Made by a program: the position numbers and the translations under genes. The notes below the pieces were generated by a model. The model saw only the letters and a program-made list of their open reading frames with translations. It ran no database searches and was not told the origin of the DNA. A stretch of 64,000 bases of DNA, taken from Paramecium tetraurelia (Eukaryota > Ciliophora > Oligohymenophorea > Peniculida > Parameciidae). Shown here piece after piece: positions 26,735 through 38,882 of this stretch; the first letter of the stretch is position 1, and each line of letters opens with the position of its first letter. The DNA is taken from positions 1 through 64,000 of the forward strand of contig NW_001798989.1 of the NCBI RefSeq assembly GCF_000165425.1, written 5' to 3'.

Positions 26735-28413
26735 TCAATCGCTAAGTGTATAAAACAATATAATTTATAAAAAGATGAATAACCAAATGTGATTGGATTA
26801 AAATAAATGAATAATAAATTAAAAATATCTATTTAATTAAATATATTTGAGTCTATAGAGACAATTATCTCTTAATACTGATGTATTATGAGAAATTTAC
26901 TCAAAAAATACAAATTAGATTATTTTTTCAATCATTAGATTTCTATTATTTTAACTTTAATTCTTATTTTTATTCATTACTTTTTACAGACATAATCTCA
27001 TTAAAAGAAAAGATTGGGAACTTATGAAAAATAAATAAATGGGCTAAGAAAATAATTGATGTATACTTTTGCAATTTTGTTAATAGTCTTCTATTAAGGT
27101 TTTATAACATAAATTAAATATTTAAGATTTTCGCAATTTATTAATTCCAGAATAACTAAGTTTTATTTTATCTTTTTCAGTATACATTTTTATTACAATC
27201 TCCGTTTAAGGATTTGCATTTTTCATCAGTTCAAAGATGAGAAGTAAATGTATCTATTTAGATGTTATCTGTGCCATGTTATCTTAGATTAAAAATGTTA
27301 TTTGGTAATATTACTACAATTAACTCAGAACTTTTTAATAAAATTAACTGAGATTAATTAATTTATCATTAAATAGTATTTTCTAGCCTTTTAATATTTA
27401 ATATTAAAAGAGGGATAATTTATATTAAATTATCAAGGATGTATTTTTAGATTTCAAAAATTTCCTTAAAACAGTCTATGACATTGACAATTATTTGAGA
27501 TGATTGTTTTAGATATGATTCATATAGAACTTATGTTAGAGCTTCTAATTTTTCAAGATAACATCTTCTGACTCTAATATCATAATAAAATTCAATTCTT
27601 CAAACTTATTTAATAATATATGTAGCTTTATTTTCTTCTCCTAAAAGATTAGATCAACACAAAATTCAACATCCTTTATGTCCGTCTTATTCTAATACTC
27701 TTCGTGGATTTTGTAAAGATACAGTAAAAGACTATTATTGGTTTGTCTAACTGATGATTGATTTATGAACTACTTTGTCTTCTCTTCATTAATGAAATAT
27801 CCATAAGTTTTATTCGAGGATATTTATTAAAACTACAAAATCTCTATGCGGAACCTCAAAATAACAAAGGGTTTTGTTATAAGCTTCGGGATCAGTGCTT
27901 CTTCAAATTATTATTTTTTTTACCCCAATTATCATCTCTAAATTTAAATAAAAATGCTGATCTGTGCAAATATTCAATTTTATATATCAAATAACTATAC
28001 GCAATAGACACAGCTATCGTAAGTGTGTACTGTTCTGGCAACAACTACCCAGAATTAAAGTAGTTGGTCAGTATTCTTATAATTGTGTACAAAATGTTAA
28101 CTACAGTTGATGGCACAAAATCTAAGCCGAACCCAATAATTGCATGTACAATTGTAAAATTGCATCCTTTCAAAAATCCGTCATAGGAATCAAACTCAGG
28201 TTCCATCTTATACTCTGATAGGATTATGCCAAAATATATTATAATTAATAATTTGCAAGATAGCTTCCTCTTGATTCTGCTTATTAATAAGCCAAGAATA
28301 AAGGCTATCAATAATGAAAATGTTTAGTATAAATTATGATACATTTTGCTCTAATACTAATTAACAAGTGTTATTATTACTATAATAATACCTCCAAAGC
28401 ATAAGGACTACAT
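26735..28413 (-). CDS. Membrane-anchored sensor-like protein, copy 1
   Basis: 551 residues, one 23-nt intron. The first about 190 residues hold several transmembrane helices (CFGGIIIVIITLV; FSLLIAFILGLLIS; LLIIIYFGIIL; VNILYTIIRI; LTIAVSIAYSYLI). A juxtamembrane motif follows: FRDDNW...LIPKLITKPFVIL. The cytosolic part is a long helical region with ELMKNANPQTEIVIKMYTEKD, reminiscent of the H-N box of a histidine-kinase-type ATPase fold, but the G boxes are not clear. A second gene with the same architecture begins at 56191. The architecture resembles ciliate membrane sensor proteins. Catalytic activity is not supported. Confidence 0.55.
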
Positions 28414-29744
28414 CAGAGGAAATTATATCGATTCTAATTTTTCTTTTTAAAATTTTTTTTCTAGTTGTAGATCTTAAAAGTTTAATCGTAATTTGTTCAT
28501 TATATTATTGATTTGGAAATAAGGAAAAAATTAAAGAAAAGATATAATTTTATATTAGGTGTGTTAATGCATAAATATTGAAATGTAAATTTTATTCTTG
28601 CTCAATAATTTAGTGCCTTACAATAATTTAGTATTTCACATCAATTTATATACAAATATTTGTTGAATAATAAATGATTATTCTAAATTTGGATAGTAAA
28701 GAAATTATGAGTTCATAAAATCATAAATGTAGAAAACAAAGGATATCACTGCTAATAATTTCATAAAATGTTTTCGATTTAATTGCAAAATATTAATATG
28801 AAATTTATAAATTTATATTTGAGCTTTTATGCTAACTTAGCAATAAAGATTTTAAACCTTTATTAAAGAATGTGAAATAATGCATTTTAATAAAATTAAT
28901 TAATGTTCAAATTTCAAAAAATAATCCTTTGAAAATTCTAAGGTACACTAGTGTATGTCATATCTCATCCACTATTTTTAAGTTCCATTCTCGAACCCTT
29001 TTAAATCAATATAATTAATCAAATAGAAATCAAGAGAGTGTAAATTCTTTGTAATAAAGAATTTACACTCATTGATTAACAATATTAAATATTTACTAGA
29101 ATAAATGAAAATACATAATCAATTAATTGAAATCACGAAAAAATTGAGTTGATTTATTTCTAGAAATAAAAGTAGTATAATATTAAATATATTAATTATT
29201 ATATAGCAAATAAATATAACAGTAATCAGACGATATATTTTCTTTTTTGCATAAAGCATTTTCTTTTTTATAAATTTGATTATAGTTCGCTTTTTTTTTC
29301 CAATACTTATTATAGTAAGGACTGTGATCTTCTTTAACGAGGTTTTTCATATTTACTTAATTGTGCAATGTTTTTTTTTTGTATATACCTAGCAATTAAA
29401 ATAGTAAATACTTATCTTCTGAACATAAAATACTGTATTTTGCAATTATTTCAAATACATTTGATAACTAGTGCAGCTAAGTAGTTTAGGATGACATAGA
29501 GCCATTTCTTTTATTCATCATTTACATGGTTTATTATATTTATTAATTACTTTTATAAATATCGAAAAGAACATAATTTGTAAATATTAAACGTAACAAG
29601 ATAACTAAAACGATTAGAGCTTCTTTAAATACATGTATCTTAACAATTTCAAATTTAATGATGAAATATAATTAGATATTTAATATAATATATAAAATAA
29701 CAAAATTCAAAACTTATTTTCTAAAAGTAAAACTAAATAAATAA
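28414..29744. other. 1.3-kb gene-free spacer, extremely AT-rich
   Basis: This is the largest spacer in the gene-dense part. It is rich in TAAT, TATTA and poly-A/T runs and has no frame with coding character on either strand. It contains the 15-bp perfect hairpin at 29036-29070 and must contain the promoter of the membrane protein gene to its left. Confidence 0.65.
29036..29070. repeat. Perfect 15-bp inverted repeat with 5-nt loop
   Basis: Arms gagtgtaaattcttt (29036-29050) and aaagaatttacactc (29056-29070) are perfectly complementary around the loop gtaat. Partial complementarity continues outward (aatcaa on the left, ttgatt on the right), giving a stem of about 21-22 bp. It sits in a gene-free spacer about 675 bp beyond the 3' end of the Hook-domain gene and 620 bp upstream of the membrane protein gene. 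It could be a structured RNA, a cruciform, or the relic of a small palindromic element. Confidence 0.85.
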
Positions 29745-31521
29745 TCAAATTTTAACATTTTCATAGAAGATTGAAGTGATTAATTGTAATAATTCATCTT
29801 TATCACTTAGTGCTTAAAGATAATATTGATGTAAGCTTTAGACATCTTCGCTTTGACTTTTATCATCTTCTTTTATCTATTCTTCATTTTATAGTTAAAA
29901 AATTAGAGAATTCATTTTCTCCATTTATTCATTTTATTTTATTAATTGCTTGCATATTAACAAGAAATTCTCATTTTATTATTTCTTAATTTCCTTTAAT
30001 TCTTTGTCTTTTTCTTTAGAATATTGGGCAAAAAATCTATAATTCTAAAATTATTATAAAACTTATTACTTCTTACATAGTAAAATTATCAATATGCCTA
30101 TCTTATGGATATTGATTAACCTTCGTCAAAGAATTTCCTCTCGAATGGAAACCATGCTAAATTGAGTTGACTTATCTTTCCAAATTAGAAATTCTAGTGT
30201 TCTTCTCCGCTATTTGTTACTAAAGCTTAGCTATTGTAATTTCATCGGAATTTTTAAAAGATTAATTAATTATGCTTGGTTGATGATCCAATTTAATTAA
30301 GGATTAATTAAAGTCAAAACAATTTGACTTTGGTGACACCCAAAATTTTTATTCTATATCTAAAATCTGACTATTATTAGAAGATAATAATCCTTATGTT
30401 CTTAGATTTTCTATTTAACTTCTTTTATCTTATTAATTAGAATTTAAATATTCCTCTAATTCTAATTTGTATTTTTCCATCTTCTTTTTATATTAAGTTG
30501 ATTCCTACTCATATTCGTAAAGTTTTTTTTTTAATTTACCTATATCTTATTCATATTGTGATTTTCTACCCACAAGTTTTTTATTTTCTTCTTTCAAAAC
30601 TTAGATTTCTTTTTTAAGGAGTTCAACTGTTCTAATTTCAGAATTATCTTTAGAATCTGGTATTTCATAATCTAATGCTCTTTCTGTAGGTTAATTGGAT
30701 GACAATTGAGACTTTTATTTTTGATTTTTTCTCTTTTTTTTTGATACTTCTTTTTATTGAGTTTCCACTAAATTATTAAGATATTCAATCTATTCCTTAT
30801 TTTTTTCTTAATCTTTGATAAACTCTTCAAATTTAAGCCAAGCTTCCTCAAAATCATTACAAATGACCTTATCTAAAAAAAAGTTAATTTAGTAAGTCAA
30901 TTAATCAATAATTTCCTTATATTCCATAATTTTACTTTGCATTTCAATGAATATATTTTGATAATCTGATTTCATTTATTCGATCTATTTATTTTGTTAT
31001 TGTATTAGATGATCCTTGCTATACAAGTTTTCCTCGAGAGATATAATCACACTAGTGGATTAATACTCCAATTGGCTATAATCTGATAAGCCATTTATTT
31101 CCTACAAATCACATTAGATGAAATTTGCAATCTCTAATTGTTGATACTCAGGACATGATGTCATATATGATATAAATTCCTCTTTTTTCACTTGTATAAG
31201 TGTTTCAAGAAAATATTAGATGAATTTAGTTAATTCTTCATTATTATCACAGAATGCAATGTCTTCACTAAATTCTTTGATTTATAAGTTATTATTTCTT
31301 CTTGTTTTTTGCAAACGATTTATTATTTAGTTCCATAGTAATTTTTTCATATCGGTTTGAAAGCTATGATAAGAATATATTTATTACAATTCATCTTCCA
31401 ATTATGCAAATAGAATTCCATCCTATAAGTCCCTTAGATGATGAATTTACCTTTTAGGATAATTCAATTTGTTAAGCTAAATATATACAGTAATATTTAC
31501 TAAGGCTATGACACTTTTCAT
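29745..31521 (-). CDS. Hook-domain coiled-coil protein (dynein adaptor type)
   Basis: 583 residues, one 25-nt intron near the 3' end. The first about 140 residues match the Hook/calponin-homology-like N-terminal fold. LRDLQDGILFAQL corresponds to the conserved DL-x-DG...AQ element. It is followed by FQTDMKKLLWNQIINRLQ and by FLETLIQVKKEEFISYM...YQQLEIANFI, matching the C-terminal helices of the Hook domain. The remainder is a long coiled coil (EEFIKDQEKNKEQIEYLNNL; KKEIQVLKEENKKLVGRK). In this family the N-terminal domain binds the dynein light intermediate chain and the coiled coil spans dynein-dynactin, so a role in minus-end-directed transport is likely. The C-terminal cargo domain is not recognised. 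Confidence 0.75.
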
Positions 31522-31577
31522 AAATTAAATAAAAAATTTTATCAATATAAATTGAAGAAATAAAAATGAAAGTGCAA

Positions 31578-32081
31578 TCAATCATTATACTCTTGGTCTT
31601 AAAAAGACAGGAGTTCCATTTTTTTAGTTAATTTTCCACCTTAATATTATTTATTACTTTATTTAGCTTCTATCTACATTTATTCGAATTTTTCTTATAA
31701 ATCGTTCTATTTCAATTTTAAAAATTTAGCTGCTTCCTATTAAGCCTCATTTTAATCGTAATTGACATCTGATAAATTATAATAATCAAAATTCTGATAA
31801 GGAGTATTTATACTAGAATCTATTTAGCAAGGTTCATAAATGTCTGGTTTGCATTAACTAGATTTTAATTAATTGTCGAGCTAATCAAATAAACTTAACA
31901 ATCCTTATTATTTTTCTCTAAATTAATTAGACACTTAGCCATTTACTGGTATGAGTTATTTAGATTAATGATATAATTCCATTAACTCATTTATAGTTCT
32001 TTGATCTTTGATATCGAAATAGTCTTCAGAAATCTCAGGAAAACTAGGAACATCATCTGAATAAATATTCTTTCCAAACAT
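31578..32081 (-). CDS. Small acidic Q/N-rich hypothetical protein
   Basis: Intronless, 167 residues. N-terminus FGKNIYSDDVPSFPEISEDY is acidic; the rest is Gln/Asn/Ser-rich with a short helical segment (NEAQQEAAKFLKLKQNDLQ) and a basic tail. It lies only 56 bp upstream of the Hook-domain gene on the same strand, so it could be a 5' part of that gene. However, it closes with TGA and no GT...AG junction joins the two in frame. No family recognised. Confidence 0.5.
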
Positions 32082-32129
32082 CTCAATAATAATTTAAATA
32101 AAATAGAAGTTTTTGTTTTAATTATAAAA

Positions 32130-32821
32130 TATATTTCTTAAAATTAGAGTCTTTAAGTAATTTAGCCATTATCAAATTCTGATCTACCATTAAGAAACTG
32201 ATTACCTTTCCAGGTACTCTCCAAAGGAATTTAAGAGTATAATAGCTTCTCGAAAATTATATTTACAAATTGCAAAATTGAGAAATAAAAATTAGCTATT
32301 AACAGGGGATCAATAAAGTAATAAAGCTTGAAGAAAAAGAGAGATTATTAAATAAATTAATTGAATAATACTACTTGGATGATAAGGGATATAAAAATAT
32401 TTGATAGGAAATATTAATAATCAGTTGTCTAAAAAATAGAAAATAAAGTAGCAGAGATAAAATCAGAAAATACTAGTATAAAAATGTCGCTTTTCCAAGT
32501 GTTTATTGAATTGAACATGTAGCATCCGGATATAAAATAATTAAGCGAATGATTAGAACAATTTATTAAAATTTAGAATTTTCAATTTGAATGTGTACAA
32601 CTTAGTTAAAAACTTTACTTAAGTATATCAATTAAATAGCTGCATCCACTTGATAGAACTTACTACTATGTATTGAAGGGATAATGTAATAAAACAGGAT
32701 CTATCTGAAATTTTAAAGATTTGTATAACAATTGTTTGATTAAATTGTTCTTAAAGGAAACAAAGATATTATTATACCCAGTGCTAATGATTTCGGTTTT
32801 AATTAAGTTTGATAATTGAAA
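32130..32821 (+). pseudogene. Decayed cyclic-nucleotide-binding-like gene
   Basis: A coding-like stretch changes frame twice without splice signals. Removing one G from the GGGG run near 32306 and one A from the AAAAA run near 32394 restores one long frame through KLEEKERLLNKLIEQYYL and QKIENKVAEIKSENTS, then ends at TGA in KQLSE-TGA-LEQFIK. Beyond it, LYLSISIKQLHPLDRTYYYVLKGQ resembles the start of a cyclic-nucleotide-binding domain (compare YYI-LKG in such domains), before a further TGA. The start is not found. It lies directly upstream of an intact CNBD channel. Assembly errors could explain the homopolymer shifts, but not the TGA codons. Confidence 0.45.
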
Positions 32822-32851
32822 TTCCATTAATTATTTATAATTATTAAATTA

Positions 32852-35800
32852 ATGAGTGACTCAATAGACCAATTTAATTAGTAATCCTGCTTTTAAGAGG
32901 ATAATTTTCAAGGGCCCAATTTAATGATGGTTTCTGAAAGAATTTTATTAGGTGATGGAGATCTCTATTAAAAATCACCAGATAGTAACTCATACACTAT
33001 TCGTGATCCATCAAAAATATAAGATCTTAGCAAAGAATTGGTCGAAGCTGTTCCAATAGATATGCGCAAATCATAGAAGGGATTGAGAAAGTCAGAATAT
33101 TAATCAGCTTATGCGATTGAGGAGGAATTGGAAATTAGTGGTAAACCTCAATTTTTAAAACTAATCATCTCTAAAAGTCTACAAAATAACTTCATCAATA
33201 ATTTATGGAATAGAAGTTATTTAAGAAAATTACATCAGCTAACACCTTTTTAAGTTGAAGCATTAGACGATTTATAATTTGAAAATGAAATTTTCTAGGA
33301 GGGAGATGATAATAAAAAGGAAATCAATATTTGGGAAATAATTAAAAAGTTCTTTATCTAATTAGACGTGTTCACACCATATAGCAAATTCATTTTTATT
33401 TGGGATTTGTTTTAGATCTTCACTTATGTGTTGATATTTTTTTGGTTGCCTTACAAGATTTCATTTTAATTGGATTCCTTAGGATAATTATTAAACTACA
33501 AACCGAACAATCAAATGATAGAGATTATTTTATTGACCATATTAAGTTTTGATGTCGTAGTTGGGTTGAATTTAGCCTTTATTCATAAGGGGATTATAAT
33601 AACGGACAGAAAGAGAATCATAATTAATTATTTTAAGCAATATGCATTTGTAGACCTTGTAAATATAAAGATGTATATTAGTAAATAAGGTTTCAATAAG
33701 TACTGTGACAATTCAATTCTTCATATTAAATGACAGCTAGCAAGATCATAATATCGACAATGACTTGACTTTACAAATAATATTTTGTGTCATATTTTAT
33801 ATATTAAGAATGACAAAAATAAATAAGATATTAGCATAAATACAAGAGTAAATATTAAATAATATTATAGATTTTTCAATTTAAATGGATCCTTGAATGA
33901 CTTAGTTGGATTGCTAAAATTGACGATGATAATTTTATTCATTGCTCATATATGTGCTTGTGTTTGGCATGGAGTAGCCTTCTATAATGATTCTTATTCT
34001 TGGTTAGATGCTTATAATTTGAGAGATTCAGGAAATGCATCAAAGTACAATAGAGCAATATACTGGGCTACAATGACAATGACGACAGTTGGATATGGAG
34101 ATATAACTGCAAAAAACAATGTAGAATTATTGATTAATAATCTGACGATGTTTATAGCCTCAATAGTTTTTGCTTATTCAGTAAATAGTATAGGAATATT
34201 TGTGTCAAATATGTATAAAGGAACTATGGAATACAGTAGAAGTGTTACTCTAATTAATACTTTTATGTCTAAAAATAAGATTTAATTTTAGCTTCAGACA
34301 AGAATTAGGAGTTATTTGGAATATATTTGGTAGGAGGAACAAAATATGAATGATGATGAAGTTTCTTAAATCATTTGTAAATTAAGCAGTCATTTATAAG
34401 ATGAACTCTAATTTTAATTAAGAGGAAATATACTCAGGAATTGTAAAGTTATGGTCAAGATATTTTCTGAAAAAATGATCAAATGTTTATTAGGATAAAT
34501 GGAAGAATAGAGTTTTTCACCTGAAGAGAGGATTATTACTATCAATTAAATTGATGATGGTTGTTTGTATATAATTACTAAAGGAGAAATCGAATTGATA
34601 TTTGAAGGCATGAACAGTCTCAATGAAAGAGTGAAAAGAAACAGTTTGAAATATCTATCTTAAGGTGATTTCTTTGGTGAACTTTCATTTTTTACAGGAG
34701 AACCGAGAAAATGCACAGCCATTTCAAGAGGATTCACAAAAGTATTTAAAATAAGAAGAGAAAACTTTTTGAAGGTGTTGTCTTCATTTCCTAATGATTA
34801 TGAAAAGTTTTGTGAAGTGAAACATTAATTGAAATAAGGAGATTTTAATTCTTTGTAGATTTAATGTTATAGTTGTCAAAGTACTTCTCATTTAATTGAT
34901 TCTTGCAATTATCTCCATTTTTGTGCAGACAAGGAAGCAATTCTTAAAAAAGAACTTTACCCTCATCATTAATATCGTTCTCGATTAGTTAGTAGAGGGG
35001 CAAAGGCTTTTAAACACAAGTGGGATCAATATAAATATTTAATCTAAAGAGCTAAAGACTTTTAAACTGATTTTTATTAATAACCAACTGATAATGAGAA
35101 TGATGAAATTGAACAGCCTTCACAAATTGCCAATGATAACTACACTTATGAAGATGAATCTAAAAGTATGAAATTAATAATTATTATCCCTAGTGGAGAT
35201 TGATGTACCATCCACACTTAATCAAAGAAGTAACTCAAGATCATTAAGTAGAGTGAGTTAGAAACCAAATCAAATAATCATAGAAGAAGATGAAGATTAA
35301 AAATTATATACGAGAAAGGTAGTTAATCCAAGGGGAACTTTACAAACAGCTGGATTTGGAAATGCAAGCCTAAGGGAAAGCAAAAAGTTTGATTTAGGGA
35401 AGGATTATGAAATTGAATAAGCCATTTCTGAAGAATCTTCATCAGAGGAAAAAGATTAAATTATCATTTCCTAAGCTACTTAGAAGCCAAGTTAAGACAG
35501 AACTCAAAAACAAAAAATTACCTTCATTAGAAATCAATCATCAGAGGACATAGTGCCTAGACAAGCTTCTCTTCGTTCAAGGACTTTTACTCAAAATAAA
35601 TTATAATTAGATATCTTGAAAAGAAGCGCAACACCAGATAAGTTGAGTTCAGATATTGAGATATCTCCTAATTACAATATTACAAAGAGGTTGGCAGGGA
35701 AGAAACATTCAACGACTAAGACTTTTACAAAACAAGTCTATGAGGCTACAGAAGGCAATTAGAATTTGACTTCTATGATGGATAACTAAACTTACTTAGC

Positions 35801-36173
35801 GATTATACCTCAAATATATTCTCAATTTGATAAGATGTAGATATTTACTCATTTTTTTCCATTTAGTAATTACGATATTGTAATCAAAAGATATTAGAAA
35901 ATCTAGAAGTATTTCGGTAAGAAAAGATAGTATCCTGAGGCTTCGAAGTATTCATTTTTTTTTATGACAATTAAGAAAGGGTGGAAATTGAGAAAGTTGG
36001 GGCAAAAGTTATAGGGATTGAAACTAGTTGAAACAATAAAGAAGCCATTTGTAAAAACTATATAAAGTGGCAAATATAATAAAACTAAGAATATATTAAA
36101 TAATCTTGGGAATAATGGATAAATAATTCCTTATTTGAAAAATGGATAAATAATATAGGAAGAAAAGTTATGA
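32852..36173 (+). CDS. Cyclic-nucleotide-gated-type K+ channel with CCHC knuckle
   Basis: About 1079 residues. Introns are 31 nt (33659-33689, AAG end), 23 nt (33848-33870) and 28 nt (near 35168). A polar N-terminus of about 185 residues precedes S1-S4 (FIFIWDLFQIFTYVLIFFWLP; IEIILLTILSFDVVVGL; VDLVS...). S5 is LTMIILFIAHICACVWH, and the pore has the K+ filter TVGYGD at about residues 394-399. S6, a C-linker and a CNBD (GCLYIITKGEIELIF; GDFFGELSFF) follow. Right after the CNBD comes CYSCQSTSHLIDSC (about 654-667), an exact C-x2-C-x4-H-x4-C zinc-knuckle spacing. The long tail is Ser-rich and basic. Family: EAG/CNG-like channels, which shape ciliary and somatic membrane potential in Paramecium. 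The 3' end converges 6 bp from the next gene. Confidence 0.9.
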
Positions 36174-36179
36174 GAATAA

Positions 36180-37079
36180 TCATATTTTGAATGAACATAG
36201 TATTATGTTAGATTTATCAAAAATTTCTCTTTTTTTTTTTTGATATTTTTTATTTTCTCGAATTTTAATACCTTAATCATCAATCAATTGAAAATTTCTA
36301 TTCAATTTAATTTAATTTAGATATTTATGATTAACTTCTTGAGTCTCTTTAATTTTGTTTAATAGTTTTTATTTAGATTAACACTATTATTCGTTTTCAA
36401 CAAAACCAGTTAATTGTGGCTCTTGAGACTGTTTTGTTCTATTATTTCTTAAGTAACCCTATTATTTCAAATAGACTTTTAAGTTATTCTGTTCATCCTA
36501 AAGATACAAAAATATTCTTACGTTTCGATTTTGATCATGCGAGATTCTTGTTCTCAGAACTAGACTATGTTAAATTTTTCTTTATAAGTTTTGAATGTCC
36601 CTATCATCGTCGCTCATTATTTCCAGCTATTTATTCTATTGATTAAGGGAGTCCAAAGAACTGAAATAGCGACTTCGGCATGAGGATGCTTATTGTTAGG
36701 TAAAATCCTTTTTATGCGACAGGGTTTAAGTGACAAAATTCTGGATTGATTAAGGACTTGATAGCGGACTTCGAGAATTCTATATGTTTTTTTTGAGAAA
36801 TTAGCTAATGACCATTTACATTTAGAATCTTTAGTTTATGGTATTTTCATCTTCATCAGGATTTTTGTATTTCTTGACTATTTTGCTAAAGGTTTGAGCA
36901 CACTTTTAGATTTTGGAGAAATCGTTAACTTTAATGATTTCTTATCTTCGATCTATGATGGAATCAATTAATTTCAATCTATCCTTATAGGTTTGAAGAG
37001 ATTCAACTGCCTTCTTAATTTAGGATTTCGAGAAAACATCGGAAATTTTGTTATAGGTACTTTTTAAATTATTATTCAT
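36180..37079 (-). CDS. Coiled-coil, Q-rich hypothetical protein
   Basis: Intronless, 299 residues. Helical N-terminus (SQIKKAVESLQTYKDRLKLIDSIIDRR) is followed by a serine-rich middle (NSRSPLSSPQSI; SSCRSRYFSSL) and a charged coiled-coil-like C-terminus (EIMSDDDRDIQNLQRKIQHS; NKIKETQEVNHKYLNQ). A plus-strand open frame overlapping this gene is its shadow. Stop is 6 bp from the stop of the convergent channel gene, so transcripts probably overlap. No family recognised. Confidence 0.65.
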
Positions 37080-37132
37080 GAAATAAATTAGTTATATTAT
37101 TGTACTAAATTCTATATATAGCAATCATCATT

Positions 37133-38811
37133 TCAGTTTCCTCCAAAAGAGTTTCCTGCTTGATATTATTTATGACTGGAATTATTATTGTTCTTATGAT
37201 TTTCATCATCAATTAAGTTTTCATCTGCTCCCGCATCATCATCCTCATCTTAGACCTTGTCAGGATCAAAAAGACCTAAATCATCTGGATTGACCTCAGT
37301 GTATGGGTGTGGAAACCCTTTTTCAATTTAATCTGAAGGAGAAACAAATGATTTTTTCAAGGCCAACTTATGTTTAACTTCCTTAAGAAATAGAATGCTC
37401 AAAATAGCTAAGGTATATAAAGAACAAGTTATAGTAATACCCATAAATCCATCAAACCTAAGATATTATAAACGCAGAATATTTACTTGGTGGCATCCTT
37501 TCCGTGAATGACCATGCTAACTATTTGAGCAATAAACGAACTTCCCATAGTAGCTCCTGAATATTGTAGTCCTATACAGAAGGAGTCATTCAATGGATAT
37601 ATTTATTCGCAACCCCATTCCAATAATAAAGGAATCGCAGGCAATATAAAAAATCCTTACAAAGTAGCCATTGCAAGCATCATTACATAGTTTTGCAAGT
37701 AACATCCCCACAAAAATCCATAAAAGGTTAATATAGTGCAAGATTCTAGAATAATAATAATAGGCTTGTATTTCCCCCAGCTTTTATATATTGTAGGAAT
37801 GATCAATGAACTAAGAAATCCTCCGATGACTGGCATCACTGATAAAATGGCAATATCAGATTTACCATACCCATACGGCATCAAAATGTATACCAGAGCC
37901 ACTCCATATCCCTTGTAAGAGCCATAAAACAAAGTGAAGGAAGTAAATATCTGGATCTACAATATAGAATTAGTTATTTTACAAATTTAGTATCCTTTAA
38001 CATCTAGCAAATGCTATCGCTGAATGAGATTATTTGAGATGATCCTTTGGCAGCAGCCGATGGAGGAGTTTTGGGTTTGGTTTCAAAGAAGATCAAGAGT
38101 GGAATTAGGAACACTGCAGAGAACAATGCTTCTGAAAACAGCAGATACATAAATCTTGAATCTCCTGTGTCAAGTGCATCTTAAGTTGAATACTTATCAA
38201 TGGTAACTCCTGCAAAAAATATAGGTGGTATTATATATCCTAGTATTCCACTAAAAGTGACTATGAAATTCAACATAGTCATCAATTTAGTTCTCTGATT
38301 GGATGGAAACCATTCTACTGCAACTGAAGCCTAAGCGTTGAGAATTAAGGGCCTGCCCATTCCACATAATGTTTAACCAATTAAGACATATATGAATCTA
38401 AATTTATTTTAAAGTTCTTACGACTATCTAACTAAGCATCTTGAAAAAACTCCAAGCAAAGTCAAAATAGCACCTACTTTCACAGACATGCTACTTCCCT
38501 TATACATAATCAAGTAACTAGCCGGAAAAGTAAATAGTGGATGCATAAATAAATATAAAGTTGCAGAAAGAGTGATAACCGAAGTATCTTCACCATAGAT
38601 GTAACTTAACTTTATTGAATTATACAATTTTTACTTCAATCGCTATAGGATTGCAAGTGGCATAGACTGCTGTATTACATAATTCAGCCATTGTGAACAA
38701 AAATAATATCGCATATCTCTTTTAATACAGTCGATATCCCTATGACACACTTGATTTAAGATCATCCGAATTGTTCATTGGATCTGATTGATCAGGACTT
38801 TAATCCTTCAT
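37133..38811 (-). CDS. FLVCR-type major facilitator transporter
   Basis: 532 residues, introns of 25, 26 and 29 nt. About 12 membrane segments. TM1-2 read RYAILFLFTMAELCNTAVYA...VITLSATLYLFMHPLFTFPASYLIMYKG, followed by VLIGQTLCGMGRPLILNAQASVAVEWFPSNQR and FSGILGYIIPPIFF. The F-PAS in TM2, the GQ-x-x-C-A/G...EWF pattern and the P-P in TM5 match the FLVCR family (heme or choline/ethanolamine exchangers of the MFS). After TM12 the cytosolic tail is acidic and Asn-rich (QDEDDDAGADENLIDDENH). The substrate cannot be told from sequence. Plasma or organelle membrane is likely. Confidence 0.85.
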
Positions 38812-38882
38812 AAATTTTTATAATAAATTTTATTTTTTAACTCTTAAATCATTTAAGTAAATATGTTTAAATTATTTATAAA

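Noticed and set aside
28900-29000. TTCGA-containing segment resembling a tRNA T-arm on the minus strand
   Set aside because: No pairing T-stem, acceptor or anticodon arm can be folded around it.
36416-36646. 76-residue plus-strand frame
   Set aside because: It is antisense to the clear intronless coiled-coil gene at 36180-37079.
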